Part shown: piece after piece, positions 21,966 through 32,945 of the stretch | Numbering within the stretch: the stretch's first letter is position 1 | Layout: the number at the start of each line of letters is the position of its first letter | From: Panax quinquefolius | Taxonomy: Eukaryota > Streptophyta > Magnoliopsida > Apiales > Araliaceae | Assembly (NCBI GenBank): GCA_020205615.1 | Contig: CM035170.1 | Location: 29,421,568-29,485,567, forward strand | Length of the DNA stretch: 64,000 nt | Direction: 5' to 3' | The notes under the pieces: generated by a model | What the model was told of the DNA's origin: nothing | The model's database searches: none | What the model saw: the letters and a program-made list of their open reading frames with translations, nothing else | Program-made: the position numbers and the translations under genes

Positions 21966-22487
21966 GATGATGTGGGTTATTTATTAAGCTGAGTCTCAGC
22001 GATAAAAGTGATGAAAAACCTTTTAAATCATAGAAGATAGTAGATTTTATTCTCTAATGGACTCTTCTAATGGATTATTTATTCTGCTGCAGTTAAACTT
22101 GATGTTTGTTATATTTTATCAATTTAACACTGTTGAAGGCTAATGATAATTTATTCTGCATTATCTTAGTCATAATATTTCTTACTGGGCTAGTTGAGCT
22201 CACACTTTTGCTTTCATTGTTCTCTTCAGGAAATGAGAACGTAGCAGGGACTAGTCGGGGAACGGAGTGACGGTCCAGATGATAACATTAGTAGTCCTCA
22301 CTATTCTATGAAATAGTGTGATAATAAATGTATTGAGGACTTATTTTAAGTTTGAATATTGTCTGGAAGACAATATTTGTATTAAAACTCACAACTCGTG
22401 TTGTATATTTAAGGTTGTAATTGTATTCTGTACCATGTATTTGGCGACTCAGAATAGGTGATGTATACCTATTTTGGGGGCGTCACA

Positions 22488-23388
22488 GTTCAAGCCAGAT
22501 GCATAAGATGGGCAATTGGTGCAGATGATCAAGGAAAAATGTTGGCATGGAGTTTGCTCTACACCAATGGTTGCAACTATGGCCATTATGAGGGAAATTT
22601 ATGCGAATGAAAGGGAGGCAATGAGTGGCTTTTCTTTCGTTCGAGGGGTTCAAGTGGACTATCGACCAAGGGCAATTCGTGGCGTATTCAATTTACCCGA
22701 CCCTCCAACTGGACGTACGAATTTGGTTGAGGCGAAGAGAATGGAGATAGACCTCAATGAACTCATCGCTAATTTGTGTATCCCAATGACACAATGGACT
22801 TACACGCCCGACACTAATCAGCCTAACACCTTCCCGACTTTAGCTCTCAACCGTTATGCCAAGGCTTGGAATCTCTTTGTTTGTGCAAAACTCATGCCAT
22901 CATCCCATCAACATGAAATTACAACTGAGAGAGCAATCATTATTTGAGGGATTATTGTGGGAAAATATATCGACATTGGTCACCTTCTTAATCAGAACAT
23001 GCTGCGATACATGTGGGGAAGTACTATGGGAAGTATACCATATGCCTCGATCGTGGCTCGTTTGTGTGCTAGAGCAGGAGTTAGGTGGACAGATGAACAG
23101 TTGCAATTCCCAAGTCAGGATATCACTCACGCTACGATAGAAAAATTCAAAGATTGGGCAGGAGGTACCCTGCACCCAAGGGGTAAGGGTTTCATCCTTC
23201 ATCCCGCGTCATCTGCACCATCACCACAGCCTTCAAGGACAAATGAAGCAGGCACGTCAACTCAAGCCACAGCTACTACTAACGATCGACATCTCCAAAG
23301 GTTGGAAAGGAAGGTCGACGCTATGTGCGATAACTTTGCAACATTTACCAATAGTTTGACGAGGTCGCTAGCGGAGGCATTTGCGTAG
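22488..23388 (+). pseudogene. Element N: env-position ORF of Athila type (putative plant transposon protein domain)
   Basis: One frame of about 290 codons with a single in-frame TGA at 22945-22947. A run such as YAKAWNLFVCAKLMPSSHQHEITTERAIII followed by IDIGHLL resembles the plant 'putative transposon protein' family, which I recall from the 3' part of Athila/Ogre-type elements; this identification is from memory of the family and is not a database match. The tail is Ser/Pro/Thr-rich (SAPSPQPSRTNEAGTS) with a short predicted coiled coil (LQRLERKVDAMCDNF). No clear signal peptide or membrane segment is seen. The 5' end is removed by LTR E. Confidence 0.65.
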
Positions 23389-24019
23389 CAGGGTACCATG
23401 CTTGAGTGGCCACAATTTGGTATAGCCGTGCCATTTCCACTCACCGGATTCACCACCCAAAGAGGCTGGTGCCACTGATCAGTAGGAGAGTTCTTCTAAC
23501 CCTATACCTTCATTCATTGGGGCAATGAATATATTATGTTTGGGGGTATTGAGTAGTATGGTAGTTGTATGTAGTTAATTTGCATATGTTTGCATGTTTA
23601 ATTTAACTTTTGCATGTTTATGTGTTGGTTAATAATTGCATAAATTTTTTCTATTTTTAGTAGTTATTATTTATTTTAGTATATGTTTAGTTGCGTGTCC
23701 CGAATTTCTAGCTTTATGGAGTTTAAGTCTAGCCAATGATGAAATTGAATTTTGAAGGATTGTTGAATTTACTAGATAACATGAGCTCAGCTATAATGTT
23801 ATACATGATGTAATCCATGGATGTTGTTTAGATGCTTTCGCTTCGCATATACGTGTTCACAAATACTTGTTGCACATTGGATTAGAATTCCAATTTAGAT
23901 GGAAAAACTTGGGACTCATTTGCATCATAATTTAGTTTGTATAACATGCAGTTGCATTTCATTGTTTAATGTCGAATGCATTGCTTGAGGGCAAGCAATA
24001 GTTCAAGTTTGGTGGTATT
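23389..24019 (+). other. Non-coding 3' end of an Athila internal region, with hairpin and polypurine tract
   Basis: No ORF. It ends with a perfect 8-bp hairpin, ATTGCTTG/CAAGCAAT around AGGG (23980-23999), then TTCAAGTTTGGTGGTATT before LTR start TGATAAG. This is the usual 3' arrangement before an LTR in Athila-type elements, so the preceding ORF belongs to a separate internal region upstream of the LTR. Confidence 0.6.
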
Positions 24020-25747
24020 TGATAAGTAGGTTTTATACCTACTAATTGGATGTTAATTCACGAGAATTATGCTCATCTCAAGTAGATTTTACTATGTTTT
24101 TGTGTATTTTATATTGTTTAGCATTTCTTGTAGTGGAACTCCTATGACAAGGAAAGGCATGGAAAAAGGCAAGAAAGGCATGGATAAACATGGTGACATG
24201 AGGTAGCAAGGACTAGGCATAATGGACATGGGTAGATGAGGAACTGAAGCAGTGGATGAGTGCTATGCAGAAAAGGAAAGATGAATAACAAACAACAAAG
24301 CAAGAAGCAACAGCAGAAGATAACAAGTAGTAGCCACACGACTAATTAAGCTTTACAACGCGCGCCCACGCCACCTGAAGACAGACAGTTTTGCACCTAC
24401 GCGGGCCCGCACCTTAACAAAGAAGGAAACCCCGTGCAGCGCCAAGGCTTGGCAGAATACACCTATCACACGCCTCACGCTTGCGTTTTTATTAAGGATC
24501 ACGCGCTTGTGCATGTGAGTCCTCCTCTGTAGTCTGTTTGTTGACTTTTTTTGTAATTTGAATTTTGAGCACTTGAGGCTCATCTGAACAATACTGGTTG
24601 GTACCAGACGTGTGTTATTGGGTCTTTTATCAGTTTTTCATATCAAGTAATTAGGGTTCTTATTTTTTTAACTATTCTAGAGAGGATTTGATCAATTTTT
24701 GATACATTCTATATCCTCTCTTCACTTTGGTTATTGAAAAATCGTTAATTTCATTTTTTGGAGATTTTGGTACTTTGGAACACACATTGGAGCAGATTCT
24801 GCAACTGGGTTTAATCATATCTCTTTTATCTCTTATTTGCATTGTTTAATTCCATGTGTTGCTTCAATCCCATAATGGTTTTTGGTTCAGAAATGAACTA
24901 AACTCCATTATAGGATTCTAATGGATTTTGATATGTAGTCTAAACTTATGTAGCTGATTGTATGATTGTATGTTTATCATTGGATTAACTATTATGATTG
25001 AGCGTATTGAATGAACGTTTGATCACCATTCACCTTGTATGCTTATATGGATTTGAAAAATGAAATATGAGTATGGATATAATAATAATAGTATATGTTT
25101 ATGAGGCTGAGTTGTTTAGCTTTGTAATCCGTGAACCTGATAGAAATATACCGTCTCATCGTGTGTAGTACTGAAAGAGCCTGTGCTTTAATTCCTTATT
25201 GCTTCAGTATCACATAGACATATAATGATTTTGGTAATAGTGTTGCTTACATGATTTCTATAATATGTGGAAGTTATGTAAATAGGTCATAGTTCATTGA
25301 AAAATGGTTATGTCCACCTTTGTGCTCTTGACTAGTTTTCCATGATAAATATATAAGCTTTACATGATAGTTACAAGTTAGATGAATTATTAAATAAAGT
25401 TAGAATCCCATTATTTCCAAATTTGATTTCATTATTGTAGTAATATATTTTTATTCATTAATTGAGTTTAATATAAATTATAATTGTGAGTTATTCGTTA
25501 AAGCATATGAAAATAGTGACATGATTGATGTATGATAATTAAGATTTCATACCTTTCTCCGTGGATAGATACTTTTCTTACTCTGTACTACTTGTTGACC
25601 CATGTATGCTTTCATGAGTTAGAGTCCTTTTGTTAGACTAAAAAAGAGGCAACAGGAATGATACTTGACTTACTCTATATTACTTGTTAACCGTGTACAC
25701 TTGCACGTGTGAGTGTCTATTTTGTTGACACCGAAACAAGCCAACAA
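24020..25747 (+). mobile_element. LTR of Athila-like element N (about 1.73 kb)
   Basis: Begins TGATAAGTAGG and ends near CCAACA, five bases before the tRNA-Asp primer site. It holds a GC-rich block at about 24355-24500 (CGCGCGCCCACGCCACC, CACGCGCTTGTGC) in an otherwise AT-rich sequence. The right end is uncertain by a few bases. No second copy is in the window, so divergence cannot be judged. ORFs on the minus strand at 24142-24583 have no supporting features. Confidence 0.7.
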
Positions 25748-25752
25748 GTTTT

Positions 25753-25769
25753 TGGCGCCGTTACCGGGG
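25753..25769 (+). other. Primer binding site of N (tRNA-Asp)
   Basis: TGGCGCCGTTACCGGGG, one base different from the typical Athila primer site complementary to tRNA-Asp (TGGCGCCGTTGCCGGGG). It fixes the plus orientation and the 3' end of the LTR. Confidence 0.9.
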
Positions 25770-25920
25770 AAAAATTGTTATTTTTATTACTGTCATCATC
25801 AATTTAAGTTAAATTTGTCTGACTTGAACAATTCACATCTTATCTCATTTCTATGTTTCCTTTATTTGTGTTTCAGGTACTTATGGATAGTATATGCACA
25901 GTCGATCTTCAAATTCTTAG

Positions 25921-27129
25921 TTGGTACCTAGGCAGGATAATATCAATGGGAAAGCTTGGAGAGAGAGTATACGTAATTCTAATACACAAGAGAACATTGA
26001 GACACCCACAAAAATGGCAGAAGAACACAGGGCTTTGAGAGACTATTCTATGCCTAATATAAATGAGCTACAATCTAGCATATTCAGGCCAGCAATAGCA
26101 GTGAACACCTTCGAGATTAAATCAAAAATAATATAGATGGTACATAATATGGTTCAGTTTGGAGGTGCTGCTACTGATGATCCTAACGAGTACTTGCTGA
26201 GTTTTATTGAAATTTGTGACACATTCAAGTACAATGGTGTGTCGGATGATGCGGTGCGGCTTAGACTATTTCCTTTTACCTTAAGAGATAAGGCAAATAG
26301 TTGGCTTCATTCATTACCATCAGGATCAGTGACCACGTGGGAGGATTTAGCACACAAAGTTTTAGCCAAATTCTTTCCTATGGTTAAAAAAACAAAGATG
26401 AGGAGTGGTATATCTCAGTTTGAACAACAACAGGGAGAATCATTGTATAAGGCATTGGAACGATTCAAGGAGATGCTAAGGAAATGCCCTCACCATGGGA
26501 TGCTAGATTGGATGATAATCAATACTTTCTATAATGGGTTAGGATGGCAATCTAGACCAATCATTGATGCTGCTGCAGGAGGAGCTTTATGGGCTAAGAG
26601 TTATAAGGAAGCCTATGAACTTATTGAGACCATGGCAAAAAATGACTTTCAGAATCCAACAGCTAGAATGCCTCAACCAAAAGTTGCTGGGTTATTGAAG
26701 GTGGATGCTATCACAACACTATCAGTTCAAATGGCAACGATGTCGAAGAAAATTAACTCTTTGGCTGAAAACAAAGTTAAACAAGTTGCCTTTTCGCTCA
26801 TGAGAGATATGTACAGGTCACACCAGCACGAGAACAATGTGCTATCCTTTGTCAGAGTTGGTACGGTTAAATCAAGAACTATCAAAAGCCAAATAATTAA
26901 TTTCAGAACTTCTACCATCCCAAAAACAGAAATCATCCCAATTTTAGCTGGAGTAATAATCAGAATGTTCAACAACACCAACCTCAACAACAACAATATC
27001 AACCACAATAGCCTCATCAACAGTATGCACCTAAACCTCCTTACCCTCTTAGATTTCAGCAACAACAACACTAACATCATCCACCTCCTGCCCCTCAACC
27101 GGAAAAGAAGTCTGAGATGGAAGAAATGA
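25921..27129 (+). pseudogene. gag: Athila-type gag of element N
   Basis: One frame from about 25921 or 26014 (MAEEHRALRDYSMPN) with an in-frame TAG at 26134, then open to 27129. The capsid region matches Athila gag as I know it: FGGAATDDPNEYLLSFIEICDTF, LRLFPFTLRDKANSWLHSLP, TWEDLAHKVLAKFFP and the CPHHGMLDWMIINTFYNGL segment, then AAAGGALWAKSYKEAYELIE. No CCHC knuckle is seen. The last part is Asn/Gln-rich and shifts frame. The Asn/Gln-rich tail continues in another frame after 27040. Non-functional because of the early stop and frameshift. Confidence 0.85.
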
Positions 27130-28392
27130 TTTTGAAATACATGGCAAATACCTAAGTGTTGATAAAGAGCCAAGCAGTGGCTATTAAAAATTTGGAGAAT
27201 CAAATGGGCCAGATGGCTAGCATGTTGAACAATAGACCACAAGGAGCTCTGCCAATTAATATAGAAGCAAATCCAAGAAGGGATATGAAGGAATAATGTC
27301 ATACCATTACATTGAGGTATGGAAAAAAGACTGCATAAATAGAGCATGGCGCGCCCGCGCCCAATTATGAAGAGAACCTGGCGCGCTCGTGCCAGGGTGT
27401 AGAGGATTCTGAGTAGGGCTTTTTTGATGGAGGTGCTAGGCAGTGTATAGTTGAGACAGAACATAATGAGTTGGCTGAGAAAGCCACAACCACAACCACA
27501 CCCCAAGGTATATACCCTATCGTTCCCATACCCACAGTGACTTCAAAAACAAAATTGGACAAACAGTTCGCTAAGTTCTTGGAGGTATTTAAGAAGCTGC
27601 AAATTAACATATCTTTCGCAGAAGCATTGGAACAAATTCCAAGCTATGCGAAGTTTATGAAAGGCATTCTGTCAAGAAAGAAGAAGTTAGAGGATTATGA
27701 AACAGTTGCTTTGACAGAAGAATGCAGTGCAGTGTTGCAATGGAAACTACCTCCAAAGCTTAAAGATCCAGGTAGTTTTACGATTCCTTGCTCCATTGGA
27801 AGATTTTCATTCAATAAATGCTTATGTGATTCGGGGGCAAGTATAAATCTGATGCCTCTATCGGTATTCATTACAGGTTGGGATTATTTGGTTCCTAAAG
27901 CGAACAAAATATATCGTGTAGCTTGCCAATAGGTCCATCACATACCCAAGAGGTATCGTAGAGGATGTCCTGGTGAAAGTGGACAAATTCATCTTCCCAA
28001 CTGACTTTATTATCCTGGACTACGAAGAAGACAAAGACAAACCTATCATTCTTGGTAGACCCTTCCTAGCTACTGGGCGAAAACTCATAGATGTACAGAA
28101 AGGAAAACTGACCATGAGAGTCCAGGACTAAAAGGTCACATTTAATGTCTTTAAAGCTATGAAGTTCCCTACTGACGAAGAAGAGTGCTTCCGGGTCGAT
28201 GTAGTCGACAAAGTATTAAATGAAGAGGCTGGACATTTGATTGGCATTGATCCATTAGAGAGTAATATACTGGGAGAATTTGGCATGGAGGATACATATG
28301 TTGTGGAGTATTTTGAGCACAATACCACAGATGCAAAAATTCAAGATTCCCATTGAGCCACTCAAACATACATGGGAGACATCGAATCGACT
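27130..28392 (+). pseudogene. pro: Athila gag C-terminus and aspartic protease of element N
   Basis: The open part 27471-27932 encodes KLDKQFAKFLEVFKKLQINISFAEALEQIPSYAKFMKGILS and then CDSGASINLMPLSVF, the protease active site (DSGA), typical of Athila/Tat gag-pol. A frameshift near 27880 moves the reading to another frame. There [25 protein letters not shown], the flap-end motif of these proteases, can be seen (about 28048-28125). A further stop at about 28131 separates VTFNVFKAMKFP and an acidic linker reaching 28353. LTR F then interrupts, and no reverse transcriptase of N is in the window. A GC-rich patch with GGCGCGCC lies at 27347-27400. Confidence 0.82.
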
Positions 28393-28397
28393 TAAGC
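28393..28397. repeat. Target site duplication of F (left)
   Basis: TAAGC, identical to 31082-31086 on the other side of solo LTR F. Confidence 0.9.
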
Positions 28398-31081
28398 TGT
28401 GAGACCCTAGATTTTACGAATAAATATTTAATTTTTTGAAATAATTTTTTTTAATATTACGGTGTTGATTTGATGTAATGTTATAGTTGTGGGTAATATT
28501 TACAAATTTTTCAAAGTAAGCAAGTGGTTATATAATATTCGATTAGTCGGGGAATATTCTTTTTGTCGAGGAATATCCGTACGACGGTACAATCATTGGT
28601 GGACCCCACAACGGAATTATTGTCTGATTGAGAAAATGACAAAAATATTTTATGGAAATAACGACGGATGTTTTACCGTTAACTGTTAAAACACCCAGTG
28701 TTAAAAGTACAGTAATACGCGTGGTTGCATAGTAGCACACGATATTGATTATTGATGCTTACGTGATAAGTCACTCAGTTTTGTTTTATTGGTATTATTA
28801 ATGTAATAATATAGAAAATCTTTTTATATAAAACATAATACTTTTATAAAGTTATTCTATAAATAGAATATATTATATTCTATTATGCATAGTGTTGCAT
28901 AGTGTCTACATAGTATTTTACATAGTAAAATCTTTTTTATATAAAATAGAATACTTTTATAAAGTTATCATTTTATTAGACAACAATTAGAATATATTAT
29001 ATTTTATTATGCATAGTGTTTTATATAGTTACTGCATAGTATTTTGCATAGTAAAATTTTTTATATAAAGCAGAATACTTTTATAAAGTTATCATTTTTA
29101 TTAGATAATAATTAGAATATATTATATTTTATTATGCATAGTATTTGTATAGTGCTCAGTATAGTGTGTTTGCATAGTAAAATCTTTTATAAAGTTATTC
29201 ATTTTATTAGATTATAAATAGAATATATTATATTTTTATTTAAAAGATTTTGCTTTAAATATGGACCGTAAGATTAAAGTAAATACATCCGGACCGTTTA
29301 TGAGTTAGTTATTATATGCGGTCCATTTTCTATAAATAGAAGCTCATTTATTCATTATTTCTCATTTAATTCAATTTGAAACTCTAGAGAGAGAAACTAT
29401 ATAGAGAAAGAAGAAAAGTGTTCTCGCTACTTCACTACTTTTATATCCAAAGATTTTCTTTCTAAGGTAGGGAATATTATTTGTTGTACTCGTAAGGGGT
29501 GTTATTCTTTTATATTAATGAAGAGAACTTATGTTATTCCATTCTTTATTATTCTGTTGGAATAACCTATATACGCGGGCTACCCTATACTTGGTGACAT
29601 TCTTCTATTATTCCGTCTTTACTATTCTATTATAATATCCTCGCTCGTGCATTTTACGGGACCGATTCCGCTCTTTACTATTCTGTTGAATATCATATAC
29701 ATGCGTTTTTGGCGGACCTCGGTTCCGTTAAAATCTTTATTATTATTCTCGTTGGAATATCCTCATTCTGCTCGTTTTTACGTGGGATCCGATTTCGTCT
29801 TATTAGTATCTACATTGGAATAACCTGTCTAAGCAATCGCATGCATGGTGATTTCATTGTTATTCCATTCTTTATTATTGATTGGAACATCCCGCTTGCA
29901 AGTAATTTCTTTGACCGTTCCGTTATTTAGTATTTCGTTGGAATAACCCGCTCATGGGCACCGCATGTATGGTGATTTCTTTTGTTATTCCATTCTTTAT
30001 TATACTCAGTTGGTTAAAACTCTAACTTCTATACTCCATGAAATTAGTGGAATATCCTTGATATTTGCGCTTCATCCAGTATCTTTTCATGAAAATATTC
30101 TTCTGAGCATTCTTGAATTTTACTCTACAAAGCAGTATAATGTTGACAATTTGGACGTTGTTGGTTCCTAGATAAATTAATTCTTGAACTTGTTTTATTG
30201 AATTATTATGTCATTGTCATCATCCTCGTGTTTATATTATGTTGAAAGTCATTTGTGGCCTGTAGTGCATAGATGGACTTGGTATGATTATGACCAGGGA
30301 TTATTCGGTATAATCATGACCGTAATGTTACAAATAATGTGGAAAAAGTCCTTTTTGGCCCATAGTGCATTGATGGATAGTTTTTGGTATGGTTATGGTT
30401 ATGGATTCTCTTCGGCCAAGGGTGCAAAGATGAATTATTTTATGGCATGATCAGGACCATTGATGAAAACATGATTATCTTTGGCCCGTAGTGCATGGAT
30501 AATTCGTGGTCGTGATACTAAAGAATATCCTTGGCCTGTAATGCAGGGATGATTTGATGATGTCGATTATTTATTAAGATGATCAAGTCTCAGCAATAAA
30601 AGTCATGAAAAAACCTTTTAAATCATAGAAGATAGTAGATTTTATTCTCTACTTGACTCTTTTAATGGATTGCTTGTTCCGTTGTAGTTAAACTTGATGT
30701 TTGTTATATTGTATCAGTTTAACACTGTTTAAGGCTAATGATAATTTATTCTGCATTATCTTAGTCATAATATTTCTTACTGGGTTAGTTGAGCTCACCC
30801 TTTCTTTCACTGTTGTATTCAGGAAATGAGAATATAGCTGGGACGAGTCGGGGAACGGAGTGATGGACCAGATGATAGTATTAGTAGTCCTCACTATTCT
30901 ATTAAATAGTGTGACAATAAATGTATTGAGGACTTATTTTGAGTTTAAATGCTCTCTAGAAGATAATGTTTGTATTAAAACTCACAGCTCATGTTGTATA
31001 TTTAAGATTGTATTTAAATTTTGTACTATGTATTTGGCGATTCAGAATGGGTGATGTATACCTAATTTTAGGGGCGTCACA
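28398..31081 (+). mobile_element. Solo LTR F (family I, 2684 bp)
   Basis: Complete LTR from TGTGAGACCCTAG to GGGGCGTCACA, flanked by TAAGC on both sides, with no primer site or internal region. This is the product of recombination between two LTRs of one element. It lies in the Athila protease/linker region. Subrepeats as in LTR E: AT-rich (28795-29240), TATA box (29331-29338), about seven ATTCCA/TGGAAT units (29530-30000) and GTAGTGCA units (30245-30550). Small ORFs inside are chance. Confidence 0.93.
29331..29338 (+). promoter_or_regulatory. TATA box of LTR F
   Basis: TATAAATAGAAGCTCATTTATTC, the family I core promoter arrangement. It is preceded by the ATATGGACCGT segment conserved in D, L and F. 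Confidence 0.7.
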
Positions 31082-31101
31082 TAAGCCTTCTCTTGAGATA
31101 C
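31082..31101 (+). other. Second TAAGC and 15 bases of Athila N
   Basis: TAAGC (31082-31086) closes the F insertion. The next 15 bases before G are the continuation of N. The rest of N to the right is not found in the window. Confidence 0.6.
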
Positions 31102-31820
31102 TGTAACGCCCTGAAAAATCGAACCTTTTTGTAATACTTTTAATAATGAATAAAATAATATTATTTGTTATTGTTATGTGTTAGTAAGATAAATATCGTT
31201 CTATAACCTAGAAACATCGTAGTATTTTAGCTACGTGAAGGAATTAAAGTGTTTGAATTTCCAAGACGAAAATAAAAACTTATCGAGAAATTTTCTGAAA
31301 AACACTATTCATCGTTTTCCGCTCGGGAATTATTTTTGAACTTTTGAGAAATACGTAACGTTATAATATCGAGGTGAGATAAATTATGTAATAATAATTC
31401 AAGTATGGAAAACGCAATATTTCACATGTGAACTTAACATGAGAGCGTTAAGTATTAAAGTTTAATGTAATGAAATTATGGATTTTGTAGAAAGTTCAAA
31501 TCCAATAAACATTAAGGGGCAAGCCCAAGATGAAATAATGTTTTAGCCCAAGAGTTGGTTTATATTAAGCCCATAGTAATTAAAGACAAGCCCAAAGTAT
31601 AAGCTAAACTAATTAAGCTAAGCCCAATTAAAGATCCAATGGGTAAAGCTAGATCCATGGGGCAAACCATGGGTGAAGTGGTGACCAAGGGTTTGTTGTG
31701 GAGGCAAAGTAATAAGAGTAGGGAGAAAGATTACTTAGTTGTTAAGAAAGTGAATAGTAAGGAGGTTACTTAAGGAGGTGGGATGTCTTAATGACTATTA
31801 TGCCCTAACATTAGAAGTCC

Positions 31821-31828
31821 TATAAATA
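31821..31828 (+). promoter_or_regulatory. TATA box of G, first LTR
   Basis: CCTATAAATAGGAAGCTC; equivalent sites are at 32938 and 52957 (H) and 57850 (G, second copy). Confidence 0.65.
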
Positions 31829-32050
31829 GGAAGCTCATAATTCATTTGTTGGTTGTTACTTTTCATCCAACAAACTTTCCTTACAAAGCAACTTATTGGT
31901 TAGAGAAAATAAGCACTTTTAAGCTAAACATCCTTTGTTAGATTTTTAAGAAGAAGAAGTTAGTCATCAAAGGTAAATGATCTTATCTCTTCTATCTCTA
32001 CCATTATAGGGTGATAAGAGAAGTGTAACTTAATGAACATGTATGCTAAA

Positions 32051-32055
32051 GAACA
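32051..32055. repeat. Target site duplication of H (left)
   Basis: GAACA, identical to 55310-55314 at the other end of H. Confidence 0.92.
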
Positions 32056-32754
32056 TGTAACGCTCGAGAAAATCGAATTTTTATGATAATTAAATTTTTA
32101 TTTGATTATGTGAATTAAATGAATTTAATTGATTTCTTTGTGAGTAAGCTATGTGAAGGTCGTTCTATGACCTAGAATGTGCTAACGTGGTTAGTATTCT
32201 GGCTACGTGTTGGAAATAATTGTTTGGAATTTCTAAGACGAAAATAGTTGTTTTTTGAGAAATTTTCGTAAAAAACACTAATCATATGTTTTTGTTCGAG
32301 AAATTATTTTTAAATTCTGAGAAACGCGTAATGATAGAATATCGTGAGAAGATGGAATATCTGATAATATTTCATTTATGGGAAATGCAGTTTTTGCCTG
32401 CGAACTTAAAACCTAAGGGTTGAGTATATTGATTTCCGAGAAGGAAATAATATGCGTAGAAGAAATGGCGTTAGGGTTAATGCGAGTGTTATACATTTGG
32501 AGATACTATTTAGTATATATGTATAATACGTTGAGTAAATACGAAGTACGACATGATTATTGTACGAGTAGTATACGGAGATAATACGTGAATTGTACGT
32601 ATGTGGCACGATTAGTATTATAGAATTAAGTTAAGATTTAATGACTAATTCATTTGAGTTGGATTATTAATTAATCCCATCATTTGAATGATCATGGCCC
32701 AATGTTAATTTAGTTAAGCCCAATTCATTAAAACCGAACCGTGGGTCGAACCGG

Positions 32755-32880
32755 TGGGTCATCGAATGGGTAAAACCCATGGGGCAACCCATGGGATGTC
32801 ACATGGGGTGGTGGGCCAACCACCTTGGTGTGGAAGCCAATCATAAGGCTTGGTCACCAAGTGTTTTACTTGGTGACCAC
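32755..32880 (+). repeat. Palindrome cluster in U3 of H
   Basis: TGGGT/ACCCA, CCCATGGG twice, GGTGGT/ACCACC, and a perfect 12-bp inverted repeat TGGTCACCAAGT (32851-32862) with ACTTGGTGACCA (32868-32879). All lie 60-185 bases before the TATA box. The 3' LTR keeps the last one (about 52870-52900), and G has a different palindrome there (57691-57712). Confidence 0.75.
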
Positions 32881-32937
32881 ACATGAATAGTAAGGAGGTG
32901 TTGTTCTTTGTCAATTATGCCCTCCATTCTAGTTTTC

Positions 32938-32945
32938 TATAAATA
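32938..32945 (+). promoter_or_regulatory. TATA box of H, 5' LTR
   Basis: TTCTATAAATAGAAAGC, identical in the 3' LTR at 52957-52964. Confidence 0.7.

Larger units (their letters stand above)
19845..22487 (+). mobile_element. 3' LTR of element E (family I, 2643 bp)
   Basis: Runs from TGTAAGACCCC to GGGGGCGTCACA, both typical family I ends. It contains AT-rich subrepeats (about 20490-20830), TATA box (20856), 58-bp hairpin subrepeats (21110-21420), GTAGTGCA subrepeats (21715-21965) and a conserved tail with ACTAGTCGGGGAACGGAGTGA. The 3' flank GTTCA (22488-22492) is the target duplication candidate, but the 5' end of E is lost. It entered the env-like region of Athila element N. Confidence 0.88.
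31102..32055 (+). mobile_element. Element G: first LTR, part 1 (family II)
   Basis: Starts TGTAACGCCCTGAAAAATC. It is related to but distinct from the H LTR: both have AAGACGAAAATA, AACACTATTCATC and TATAAATAG at matching places. Interrupted at 32055 by H and resumed at 55315. The TATA box is at 31821-31828. Confidence 0.8.

Noticed and set aside
22516..23388. Host gene or DNA-transposon transposase
   Set aside because: Followed by the Athila-type hairpin, polypurine tract and LTR; more easily explained as the env-position ORF of a retrotransposon.
26727..27506. 259-codon minus-strand ORF in Athila element N
   Set aside because: Antisense to the Asn/Gln-rich gag tail; the leucine-rich product is what such codons give in reverse. 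No start context or homology recognised.
31102..32055. G as simply the 5' part of H
   Set aside because: H has its own LTR start at 32056 with a GAACA duplication, and the G sequence resumes after 55314.
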